Origin: Tilletia caries
Lineage: Eukaryota > Basidiomycota > Exobasidiomycetes > Tilletiales > Tilletiaceae
Length of the DNA: 64,000 nt
Direction of reading: 5' to 3'
Assembly: GCA_032718865.1 (NCBI GenBank)
Contig: JALUTQ010000032.1
Span: 496,001-560,000, forward strand
Below, piece by piece: positions 1 through 12,000 of this stretch (position 1 is the first letter of the stretch; each line of letters begins with the position of its first letter). Both the position numbers and the translations under genes were made by a program. The notes beneath the pieces are model-generated. The model had not been told where the DNA came from. It saw only the letters and a list, made by a program, of their open reading frames with translations, and did no database searches.

Positions 1-154
1 AAGCTATAAGTACTGACACGATTCGCGCTTTGGGATCTGCTGATTCGCTCTTCCTATCCCACCATCTCACTTCTCCTCATCACATCCCTCTGCCATTCCC
101 CTCTCGCCTTCTTCTCTCACAATCATCAGCTCACAACACATTCAAAACACCACA

Positions 155-1567
155 ATGTTCGCCAGGTCCGTTGTCCTTCTTGCCCTCGTGCTTCCCCTCA
201 TCCAAAACGCAGATGCCGGTTTCATCCGCAAGCGACTGAGCATCCACAAGCGGCTGGGCATGATGGGTGGCGGTGGCATGCCAGGTGGTCTTGGTGGTCT
301 GGGCGGCATGGGCGGCATGGGCGGCGGTGGCATGCCAGGTGGACTTGGTGGACTTGGTGGCCTCGGCGGCGGCAGTGGTCTTGGTGGTCTTGGTGGTCTT
401 GGTGGCCTCGGCGGCGGCGGTGGTCTTGGTGGACTTGGCGGCGGCCTAGGTGGCGGTGCCCTTGGTGGCTCGACTGGAGGCGACTCCACCAGAAGTGGCA
501 CCGAAAGCGACTCCACCGGCAGTGGTTCGACCGGAGGTGGCTCACACAAGGGTGGCCAACGTAATGGTGGCCGACGCAAGGGCGGATCGACCGGAGACGG
601 CTCAACCGGAGGCGGCTCAACAGGAGACGGCTCAACCGGAGGCGGCGCAACAGGAGACAGCTCAACAGGAGACGGCTCAACAGGAGACGGCTCAACAGGA
701 AGCGGCTCGACAGGAAGCGGCTCGACCGGAGGTGGTCTCGGTGGCCTAGGTGGCCTGGGTGGCCTCGGCGGCATGGGCGGCGGCGGTCTCGGTGGCCTGG
801 GTGGCCTCGGCGGCATGGGCGGCGGCGGTCTCGATGGCCTAGGTGGCCTCGGCGGCATGGGCGGCGGCGGTCTCGGTGGCCTAGGTGGCCTCGGCGGCAT
901 GGGCGGCGGCGGTGGTCTTGGTGGCCAGGCCGGGGGCACAGCTCGTGGCTGCCACGACTACGTTATCATCGAGTCTCGCGGGACGACCGAGCCCCAAGGT
1001 CCTTCGGTCGGGTTCCGACAAATGATCCAAAAGACGCTCAGCACCCTTCCCAACGGAGCCAGCGTCGCTACTCAGTACCCCGCCACGCCAGACTTCGCCG
1101 GCAGCCCACCCATCGGTGCGAGATGGGTCCTAAACTACCTCAGGCAAGGTATAGCGTCATGCCCCAAACAGAAATACGCCCTTCTCGGATACTCACAAGG
1201 CGCGATGGCGTCGTGGCAGGCCGCCGGAAACATCAACAAGGGCGATCCACTCTACAACGCCATCAAGGCCATCCTCCTCATCGGCGACCCGTACCGCACT
1301 CCCGGCCTGCCTGGCAATGTTGACGGTAACGGAGGCAAAATGACGGAGGCAGCCAACGGCATTGGAAGAATGGCCTTCCCGAGCGCGAAGATGTTGCCCT
1401 GGGCTCAGGACGGCAAGGTCCTCGACTTCTGTATCATGGGCGACACGATCTGCATGGGGGGAGGAAACATCGTTCCACACCTCGGGTACGGAGGGAACGC
1501 TCAAGTGCAGAACATGGCCGCCCAGTTCTTGGTCCAGAAGCTTCGAGGCCGTGACTCAAGCGATTGA
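155..1567 (+). CDS. Secreted cutinase-family serine esterase with Gly-rich arm
   Basis: Single exon, 470 residues, first ATG after a pyrimidine-rich leader. Residues 1-22 form a signal peptide (MFARSVVLLALVLPLIQNADA), followed by basic KR pairs that could be processed. Residues about 35-265 are low-complexity: GGLGG/GGMGG repeats flank a STG-rich stretch. From about residue 268 a cutinase / acetylxylan-esterase fold starts. The GYSQG nucleophile elbow puts the Ser at 347; Asp430 in GDTIC and His442 in PHLGYG complete the expected triad. The paired Cys residues of the family appear (start of the domain, SCP, DFC, TIC). Family members hydrolyse cutin, other polyesters or xylan acetyl groups outside the cell; the exact substrate cannot be told from sequence. 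The Gly-rich arm may anchor or extend the enzyme at the wall, which is inference. A minus-strand Pro-rich frame here is a shadow. Confidence 0.9.
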   Translation: MFARSVVLLALVLPLIQNADAGFIRKRLSIHKRLGMMGGGGMPGGLGGLGGMGGMGGGGMPGGLGGLGGLGGGSGLGGLGGLGGLGGGGGLGGLGGGLGGGALGGSTGGDSTRSGTESDSTGSGSTGGGSHKGGQRNGGRRKGGSTGDGSTGGGSTGDGSTGGGATGDSSTGDGSTGDGSTGSGSTGSGSTGGGLGGLGGLGGLGGMGGGGLGGLGGLGGMGGGGLDGLGGLGGMGGGGLGGLGGLGGMGGGGGLGGQAGGTARGCHDYVIIESRGTTEPQGPSVGFRQMIQKTLSTLPNGASVATQYPATPDFAGSPPIGARWVLNYLRQGIASCPKQKYALLGYSQGAMASWQAAGNINKGDPLYNAIKAILLIGDPYRTPGLPGNVDGNGGKMTEAANGIGRMAFPSAKMLPWAQDGKVLDFCIMGDTICMGGGNIVPHLGYGGNAQVQNMAAQFLVQKLRGRDSSD

Positions 1568-2467
1568 CGGAGCACCGGTGCTCGTCTACTTCCAAAACTC
1601 AACGTCTGCAACACCGCCTCGGCTACACCCATATCACCCTCATTCACTCCAATCGTCTCTATTTCACTTCTCGTCCTTGTATCTAAAATAATCGTTCTCA
1701 GCAGCGCTGGAATTGAGCCATACCTTCGTTATTTGATCAATACGTCAGCCTTCTTCTGTATCACATCTTGCGAGTTGGTGGCTCACCGAGCTCTTCTCAT
1801 GCAACGGTAATTCGACCGAAGAGGAGGTAAGAGGTGACCTTGAAATCCTGCCCTTTATAGGAACTGCTTCCTGTCCATATAGTAGATGAAGGAGCCCACA
1901 AAGAGAACGCAGAAGGGTGGACTGGCGCGAACGCTTTACATTATCAACACAAAGACTTTGATTCTCGCTGCGAGCAGTTATGTACTCAGGACTAATGGAA
2001 CAGATCGTGGATCCAAAGACACATGCGTGCCCATTTCGACAGTTGGCCAGCTGAATTGCAATGAAGAAGTTCCACTGGAAGGAAAAGATGGATGAGATCA
2101 GGAAGTCAGCAGCTGACGGCGTTGATGAACGCAACGGAAATTAATTGCGTTATGAACGCAACGATTCGTCTCATAGCAACGTTCCCAAGGATGAATCAGC
2201 TGGGTAAAAAGCGAGTTACTCATGAAGCATGAGTATCCTGTATCAAGCTCAACTACGCTCAGTAATGGAAAACGGAGGCAGTAAGGTGGTTCATGATTGA
2301 CACATGGCATTGATTCGAGAGGAAGGAACCAACAATTTTGTCAAGAGCAGACACATGAGGAGACAGTGTGAAGACGCGGTCGATGTCAGGTTCAGATCGC
2401 TCGGGGATGCTCTGGCTCATGAAAACCTGAAGGAAAGTGAAAGAGTGAACCGCTCTTGAATTTGGAG
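1568..2467. other. Intergenic stretch, nothing recognised
   Basis: 3' flank of the cutinase gene and 3' flank of the minus-strand gene that follows. Short open frames on both strands have no start context, splice pattern or recognisable motif. Confidence 0.5.
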
Positions 2468-3019
2468 TTAGGCCTCGTCGATCCGACAGTCCGCAGCGGC
2501 TGTGACTGTAATGCGTCCTTCGAGCACATCGACCGCGTTTTTAAGGAGACGGACTGCTGTGTGAATCCGCTTGTCGTCCTCAGAGGCCGAAGGCTGCGTG
2601 CCGGACGAGGTGCCTTGCTGCTGAGACCGCCCATTCGGAGGTTCGAGCTTCTTAACTTGTTCGAAGAGGGTGTCCAACTTGCTCTTCGCCGCTTTGAGAT
2701 CGACGACGGCAAACTCGAGCTCCTGGTAGGACCACGAAGTGTCTGAGCTGTCCGCCGCCGAGAGCCGTTCAACCTCCAACTTGAGGTAGGTGTGGCGCTG
2801 GCGAGGCAAAGGTAAATACAATTGTTAGCGCGCGGACACCCCCAGAGCTCGATATGCTTCAGTACTCACAATGTCATAGTTCTTCTGGATATCGGTCTCG
2901 TCCGTGGAGAAGGCCTTCAAACCGAGGACGCTCCACCAATCTCCCTTCCCGTGCGCCGTTTCGATCTCGCCGGCCAGCCCGAGAGCGAGCGCAGAGGCAG
3001 AGAGCGAGTCTTGATCCAT
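2468..3019 (-). CDS. Small predicted coiled-coil protein, function unknown
   Basis: Two exons: 2870-3019 and 2468-2797, with a 72-nt intron (GTGAGT donor, CAG acceptor) that joins in frame. The product is about 159 residues. The N-terminal part contains DWWSVLGLKAFSTDE, followed after the splice by a charged, helix-prone region (QELEFAVVDLKAAKSKLDTL FEQVKKLE) and a C-terminal helix (RIHTAVRLLKNAVDVLEGRI). I do not recognise a family; the WWSVLGL start faintly recalls a J-domain helix I, but no HPD is present. No signal peptide or membrane segment is seen. Start chosen as the first ATG of the open frame. The splice model is well supported by frame and consensus sites; a function is not. Confidence 0.6.
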
Positions 3020-4249
3020 GAGGAAGACTGGTAGGCAGAGAAAGGGGAGGGAAAGAGATCTGGGCGGTGAAGATGAGAGTAGGAGGAAGGAGCTGCCAGA
3101 GGAGAATGGTCAGCGTTGATGGTGCCGGTAGTGCAGCAGTATAAAATTTGGCAGTCTTGGAGCAGGGGAGGAGGGGAGGGGGAGGTCCCCGGAACGTAAT
3201 CTGATGGGGCCGACGAGAAAAAGAGGGTCCGTATCAGTGCCCAGTGGTCATCGTTATCATAGAGCGAGTGAGCGGGGCGCACGCGGGGTAGTGAGGTCGA
3301 GCCCTTATCCTCCTCCTTCTTTAAGAATTTAGTCAGTGAACGTGCTCTGCGTGAGGCTGATTTCGTTTGGGAGAGGATACATATCACTGAGGTGGGGGCG
3401 TGGGAGTAGGTTCTAAAAATCAATCCGAACGCGATTATCACCTTCTTATTCACTCTTCTCTGAGCTCTGATCCTCGTCTTCAACATCAACTGCGCACGTC
3501 TGTCCGTCTCCATGCCCAAAACAATGCGTTCCACTCAATACTCAATGCCTTGCAGGCTTGCATGTTGCATCATCTGGCTCGCCGCTCGGTGCACCGTATG
3601 TGAATGAATTTTATTCTCAACTGGAATTTGAGGTCTCTGATTTCCAGCTGCTCCGCCTCTTCTTCGAGTGTCTCGTCGATGTGCAAAACCAGTCCTTTGT
3701 TCGATTTCTATGGTATCCCATTGGTTTCAGAGCAGCGGATTACAAGGTGAAGAAGAGGAAGTGCCAGCTGAGACAAGCGCACACTTACTGAAGGGCACTC
3801 TGCAATGCGGGGTGGTGGTGCGATCAGGACGCGCCCTTGAAGCCACTGGTTCGATTCTGGTTCCTCCAAGGGGAAAAGAAGCTGCTGAGCGTCTTCAAAC
3901 GATGCCCTCGCAACCAGCGGAGGAAGAGTATCCTGCGGGAGCGATGGTGGTAGAGTCGTGGCAGTCAGCCCCGGTCCGAGTCGCCCAGACCCCGACGGTC
4001 GTAAACCGACGCGCGCCTCTTTGCAGCTGACGAAGAGTCGATGAAAAGGGACGGGATCAAGACTGAAAGTTGTGGTGACAATCTTCTTGTTCTTGAAACA
4101 TGCCGTGACGGGCCGAGATCTGTGAGGGGAGGATGCGACAGGAAATCGGTGGTGGGAAGGAGTGACAGACTGGGTAGGAAAAGAGGGTCAGCAGATGAGA
4201 ACACGAGAGCTTCGACAGGAGGTGATATGTGCCGCATTCCTGTTCGAAG
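3020..4249. other. Intergenic or non-coding stretch
   Basis: Upstream flank of the small coiled-coil gene, then sequence with several overlapping short frames on both strands. A minus-strand frame at 2917-3534 is open for 205 codons but overlaps the 5' end of the coding exon and looks like untranslated leader. 3' exons of the minus-strand gene that follows may reach into 3600-4250; I could not fix their splice sites. Confidence 0.4.
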
Positions 4250-4668
4250 ATGCTGGGAAGCCATGACCAGGTCAAACGAGAAATGGATCCCGACGAGCTC
4301 CACGGCGATGATATGGTATGGATTGTCTACATACCCCATCACGTCCCTTGAATCGGGTTGGAGCCGTGCCGTTGGCGACCTAAGGGATGGCTGAGGCGGC
4401 TCGTCCATGAAGAACCGGGGAGCTTCAAAGTATTGAAGGTCGGGGCGGACGTCTCGAGGATCGGGTACTCGGGTTGCCATACGACTAGGACGACTGCAAG
4501 GGAAAGGCAAGTGACCAAGGTAAACGATATTTCCCGCGTATGGTGTGAGAAGTACAAGAGAGAGCTAGGAAAGACTTACCGAGATACCATCATTGCGTCG
4601 CTATGCTCCCAGACACGGTTCGGCCGCGGATATTCCCACAGCTGTGAACTGGACGGTGAGAAGCGCGG
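4250..4668 (-). CDS. Partial model of an unrecognised minus-strand gene
   Basis: Two exons are visible. One is 4580-4668, preceded by a textbook branch point and acceptor (TTACTGACG then TTTGCTTCCAG) and ended by a GTAAGT donor. The next starts at 4493 after a TTGCAG acceptor. They join in frame and give a product containing WEHSDAMMVSR, RVPDPRDVRPDLQYFEAP and NPYHIIAVELVGIHFSF. No family is recognised. The first coding exon upstream of 4668 and the end downstream of about 4250 could not be determined; a possible GTATGT donor lies near 4326, so part of the second exon may be intron. An alternative is that the apparent branch point is chance and the frame continues upstream. Confidence 0.35.
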
Positions 4669-5191
4669 CTGGAAGCAAACGTCAGTAAGAAAGAGCAAGA
4701 TCACGATCAGCAACAGTGACTGAGGGCAGCGTGTAAGAGGGAGATATGAAGCGAAAATCACCTGGAATGAAGGCGATTATCCATCAGCCGTCCTGGGAAT
4801 GAAGCGGCCTTGCTGAATGATCTACAGGTATACTTGTGCTGAAGCGCTGCGCTGAAGATGTGTCGTAAGACTGGGGACCGTGGGAAATGAGAGATGTGGT
4901 ACCCGATACCGATACCGACTTCGGTGCTTAGTGTGAGAGGCATGACCCGATGACCTCGTAACTTCCGAGCTACATATGTATGAGTGGAGCGCGAACGACG
5001 CACAGGCCACTCGACTTGGAAGACAGCATCATCGTGCATGGCCAGAGTGAGCAGCGATCGCAAGTCTCCCACTGTCCATAACTCCATACATCCATCCCCC
5101 TTCGCGCTCAGGGAACTTCCATCTTGCCGCCCACCACCATCTCCTCTACCTTCACCCAACTCTTCACTCACCCACCCACCAACTCAGCACC

Positions 5192-6585
<1,394 letters not shown>

Positions 6586-6918
6586 ACTCCCAGCCCTGGT
6601 CGAGCCGTCGAGGGAGGAGGAAAAGGCAACCTGTTTTTCCTCCCGCGACTCCGGCTCTTTCTTTTGTTCCCCGAGCATCAAGTCTTCTCCTTGTATCTCT
6701 CACGCATCGAATGTCATACCAAATGAAAGTTGTCTCACGCCCTGCTCTGAGTTTATAAGATTCATGGTGCCGGCGGTTCAGCGGCAGATCATGAGAACTC
6801 GGGGCGCACGGCGATAGGCGATACATAACCAGCTAACCAGCCCCAAACACAGGAGACCCGACTTCTTATGTAGAATCAACCATCATCATCCCTCTGCCCA
6901 AAGAATCACATCGCCATC

Positions 6919-8705
6919 ATGTCACAGACGGACGCCAGCGCGAGCATCACCGATCCCGCGCACGCTCCCAGGCCGGAAGAGCAGCACGTCATCGAGGCGG
7001 CCCTCGACCACCTCGTCCAGCAGACGGCCGGGCCCAGCGGTACGTTCACCTGCCTGCCTCGCTTGGTGTCCCCTGGTGGTGTGCTGACCCTTCCCTACCT
7101 CCCTATCCAGATGGAACGCTCGCATCGCAGTGCGCGCCCGACTCGCCGCTTCGTCCCGCTCCTGAGGCTCTTAAGACGAAGCACAGCTGGTTCAAGCGCT
7201 TCTATCGTGAGTCACACAGCACAGCACCCTTTTCGCCCTTCTCGCCGACAGATGCTGAAATTTTGTTATGCACTTCTACCTTTTCCTCAGCAAAGGAACT
7301 GTACGATCTCGTGGAGGAGCGCATGGATTCGCTCTTCGCCGAGCATCATCTAGGTAGGCTCGCATCGTTCACATAACGACTTGCTTGCAGCTTTTTGCTC
7401 ATCATAGCCCTTGCCGACGCCGCTGCATGCGTGCACCTTACCTATCACATCTTGCAGGAAACTATGTCGCCCTCCGCACAACTCCGCCCACCAAGATCTT
7501 TGAAGCCATGCCCATCGCAGTCCGCCTCGGCATGCACGTCCTCTTTTACCGCAAAAAAGCCTCCTCGCTCCTAAAATACGACTCTGTCGAGGACATGCTC
7601 GAGAAGCTGTCGATCAAGCAGGGGAAAGCGTACGATGACGCGTCGGACCCGGCTGCTGTCAAGGAGCACATCTTGGACTTTGTCAAGACGTATGAGATCA
7701 GGTTGGACGAGCTGGCCGAGCCGGATGTGAACAAGTACAAGTGCATGAATGCGTTCTTCTATCGTGCGCTGAAGCCTGGAGCGAGGCCGAGTGAGTCCTA
7801 GGATCTCTTCTCGTCTTGCTCATGATTGCCATCAAATCTTACTGACAGCTCAAGCCTTTCCCTCTCTCTCTTCCTCCCTCTGTGTGTGACTGAAATAGTC
7901 GCAGAGCCGGGCAACTCGAAATTGATCAGCTCCGCGGCCGACTGTCGACTGATAGTGTTTGACAACGTCGACGCAGCCACTAAGTTCTGGATCAAAGACC
8001 GCCTCTTTACGTGAGTCTAAGTCTTGCATCCGTCTCTCCCATTGCCGTGCTTCTCTCCTTATGACCCTTCAATTGATCTCTTCCTTTTGAAACACACATC
8101 GCAGAATCGGACATGTCCTCGACGACCAATCCCTCGCAGACACAACCTTCCCACCCGGTTCCTCCCTTGCCATCTTCCGCCTCGCACCTGCTGACTACCA
8201 CCGCTGGCACAACCCTGTCGGACCAGCAACCGTCGGTCCCACAAAGCATCTTCGTGGAGAATATTATACGGTCAACCCGCAGAGTGTGAACAACGACTTC
8301 GCCGTCTTTACGGCCAATCGGAGAGATATTGGGCTGGTGCATTGGGCTCCAGGCGGAGGGCAGACGACTCACACGGTCGCGATGGTTGCGGTGGGGGCTA
8401 TGCTCGTTGGCGCGATTCAATGGTCGAACTTTACGCAGGGCGGCACGGTCCAGCGTGGAGACGAGCAGGGATACTTTGCATACGGAGGTGAGTGTTCTTC
8501 ACCTTGATCCAGAACTTTCACCTTTTTTGGAATGCGGCCGCTCGCTGACTTACCTATCATATTGAACACCACAGGCTCGACATGTATCGCCATTTTCCCG
8601 CCCTCCGCCAAGGTCGAGTGGGACGCCGACCTGCTCGCGAACAGTCAATCGGGCATCGAGACAATGGTGCGCGTTGGCGAGCGCATTGGCATCAGCACGG
8701 CCTGA
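6919..8705 (+). CDS. Phosphatidylserine decarboxylase family protein
   Basis: Seven exons (6919-7039, 7111-7206, 7291-7353, 7458-7790, 7899-8010, 8105-8487, 8575-8705) sum to 1239 nt, giving 412 residues; every junction is consensus GT-AG and in frame. Family landmarks are in order: MNAFFYRALKPGARP, SAADCR (the Asp of the SPAD-like motif), DYHRWHNP (catalytic His) and YGGSTC near the end. In the family the enzyme self-cleaves at the GxST Ser to make the pyruvoyl cofactor. No long N-terminal C2 domain, transmembrane segment or mitochondrial presequence is seen. The family contains true phosphatidylserine decarboxylases making phosphatidylethanolamine and fungal amino-acid decarboxylases such as the tryptophan decarboxylase PsiD. 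Without alignment I cannot choose the substrate. Confidence 0.88.
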
Positions 8706-9099
8706 GCGCACATGTTCAACTGGGACCCCCTATGATGAACGGATCCGGACCTCTTGCTTTATACCTGTTCTTATTTTCTTTCGAACCCCTTTCTCATCCT
8801 TCCTCGGGCTAGCCCAGGCTCAGCAATAGACATTGATGATATCGACGAGGTGTAAAAGGTTCTCCAACGACGCCTTCTGTAACGAAAATCCAGATGTATG
8901 TATACTTTGTTTAATACACAGCGAGAAACGAAGCCCAGGATTGCTAGAGGGAACGAGAGGGAATAGTTGAGTAATGAATGAAGAGATGAAAGAGGGTAAT
9001 GTAGCGAGATAGTGAAGGAGAGGAGTGGTTGATCGGAAGGACCTGACGGCAGAGGTCGGACAGATTATTTCGAGGGGGCTTTCGCGCTGTGTTGCATTG

Positions 9100-12000
9100 T
9101 CAACCCGATTGAGCGACCAGCGCCGCAAGTTGTGCACGATCGCAGCGCATTCCGACAAATGCCGTCTGTGCAGGAAGGTGGTATACGAAAGAGAAGCGCG
9201 TCAGAGAGAACGGAACCACAAAGGGATGCACACACTGCCTTCTTAGACTCACCGTACGAAGCTGTTCTACACTGGGCCGACGGTCTCCGGACATTTCGGT
9301 GCAGGCCGTGAGGAACTCCTTCGCCGCAGCCGAAAACTTGCTTGGATGGGTCAACGGCGGCAGACCGAGCTTAGATGCAAGTTTCATGGCCTGCATTCGG
9401 AAAAAAAATGAGGTGAGTCAGTGTCAGTCCGTCGGCTCAAGGTTGATTGAAGGCATTTCAAAGCACAGTGACTCACTCTCGCAGCTGGGAACTCTGATCG
9501 AGGCGGAGCACCTTCGAGCATCTCGAAGAGGATGACGCCCAAACTCCACACGTCTACCAGCGTCCCGTACGGTTTACCCTTCACCACTTCGGGGGCCATC
9601 CAGTACGGTGAGCCGCGCATCGAGTTGCGTCTGCTCCGATCGGCGGTGAGCTCGCACGCGTAGTGGAAGCCAGTGAGTTTGGCCTGACCCGAGGCGTCCA
9701 GCAGGATATTGTCTGGGCGGCAGTCGCGGTGGACGATCCGGTTGGCATGAAGGTACAGTAACGCGTCGAGTACGTCGCTGACGACGCGAGCGATGAGAGG
9801 CTCCTCCAGGCCCTCTCCGCCATTCTGGCGCTTATTCCTGGCCAGGTCGTACAGTGAGCGGATCATCACCTCTTGAACGAGCCAGATGCCGCTGTCTGGT
9901 TGGAAAAAGGCGTCGTGGAAGCGTACGATAGACTCGCAGTTCTGTCCTGCCAATTTCCAGATGGAGATCTCGGCATCGAGCCCTTCGATTCGCGCACTGA
10001 CACCGCTTTCGTTCGATTTTGAAGCCGGGATTGATTCGTCGACACCGAGGTCCTTGATCAGCTCAATTCTGACTCGACCGGTGCGCTTGCCTGGCAATGA
10101 ATCGGCAAGGAGAACTTCGCCCTGCCCTGTCTGTGCTACGACGTCCATGTTGCGGTACTCCGCTGCTGGATCCTCGAACCGAATGTGGTCGCCTGGCGTC
10201 GACGGGAAATTGAATACAGTCAGACCCGAACACGTCAACGGCAGAAAGATGAGTGAAAAAAAACTCACCAAGATACATCAGCACCTGTGACAGAAGCTTA
10301 GGAGTCACTGGCGAGATGGATCTGGAAACACTGCTTGACCTCGATCCCCAGTTCATCGGCTCGGAGGATGTACGCGCCGCAGAGTTGCCAGGCGACAGCG
10401 TTGCGGTTGTCATGGAGCCCCTCGCGTCTGTGTTTCCCTCCCACCGCGCTATCGAATTGCGCGGCGCTCCAATGTCGCTGAAGGTACTATAGGAGCTATC
10501 GGTGCTCCCGCTCACACTGCCAACGGTTGCAGGGATCACCGGCAAGGCTCGCAAGGCTGTCGCGGAGGGAGGCGTCATCGGTTCCGGCACAGGAGTTGGA
10601 CTGGGCGACGGAGGAGCGGCAACCTTGGGAGGTGGGGGAGGGGGGAGACCATTCGAGGACGCAGGCGAGGGAAGGGGAAGACTATCCGTGGACGTAGGCG
10701 AGGGAGGGCCGATAGCTTGATGCAGATCTAAGAGCAGAGCCATAGGTGGTGACAGCTGTTGCTTTTGAGGTTCGGGCTCGATCACAGCTTCTGTTTCGGG
10801 TTGCACCGACGCTTCCTCCTTCTCCGCCGAAGCTTCTGCACCGGTCTTCACCCGCGATTCCTGCTCTGTCTCCGCCTCATCAAAACTCTGCGAAGCAGCA
10901 GTGAGACCGATGCCGGAAGGCAATGGTGGAACGTCAGGAATGTCATCGAACCAGCCACCCGTCGCATCCAGCGGGCTCCGGCGTCCATCGAGCAAAGGTG
11001 TCGTCCGGCCGTCCGACAGACTTGGTGACCGTCGTAAATTTGCCAAACTGGCCTCGATCGCAGACGCCTGGTGTTGAATGTCGATACTTCCCGCCAGTTC
11101 ACGCACACTCTTCCCACCACCATAATTGCTAGCGGGAACCCGGGACTCTGAGCGAGAGTGAGTCTGCGTCCTACTGCGCGGCCGGGTTCCCCCATTGCGC
11201 GAGGCGGACCCGCTGCGCGAGGTGGACGAGGTTCTGCTCAGCTGAGTGGACATGGAACCCGACGGGTGAGTAGATGTGCCCGCAGCCGAGCCCGGGCTGG
11301 AGCTTAGCCCATTAGCACCTGGGCTCGAGCTTAACCCATTGGTACCTGAGCTTGAACTGGGTCCATTAGTACCTGTGTGACCTGACTTGAGCGCCGATCG
11401 TGTCATCTCTGCCAAAGCAAATCTAGACTTGATTGCCGAGTTGGGTGTCGCAGAAGGCTGCGTCGACGGACTGGGAACGGGGATCGCGATCGTCATGACG
11501 GAAAGGGCACGACTGCCGTAGTCATGCGTATTGCTTTCGCCGACGACGTCTCGCTGCGTCGACGGACTGGGAACGGGGATGGACACGGGGATCGCGATCG
11601 TCACGGCGGAAGGTGCACGATTTTCGTGGTCCTGCATACTGCTTTTGCCCGCGACGTCTCCCTCGCTGGAAGGTCGGGGGATGGTGAACTCTGAAGCCAA
11701 ACGCGCTGCTGAGGGGGGCATCGGTGCTCGCGCACTCTCCAACTCTCTCTCCTTTCTCAGTGTAGGCATGAGCTGAGTAGGGCCCCTCGACTCTCTCGCC
11801 ATGAGCCGGAGCGAGCTCCCAAGCGAGATGACGGGAGGCGAGGGCGACGAAGGAGAGTGGAGCGTATCGAAAGACGACCGGGGCATGGACATTAAGTCGT
11901 CATAGGTATCCGATGCCGATGATTCCCCAACACTCATAGGAAGCCGTAACAAGGCCGGGCTAGACGCGGATGCCATCAAAGACGATCGTCGACGGGCCGC

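Noticed and set aside
142..939. 265-codon Pro/Arg-rich open frame on the minus strand
   Set aside because: It is the antisense shadow of the GGLGG repeats of the cutinase gene.
2917..3534. 205-codon minus-strand frame
   Set aside because: It overlaps the coding exon of the small coiled-coil gene in another frame and has no conserved-looking content; more likely leader sequence.
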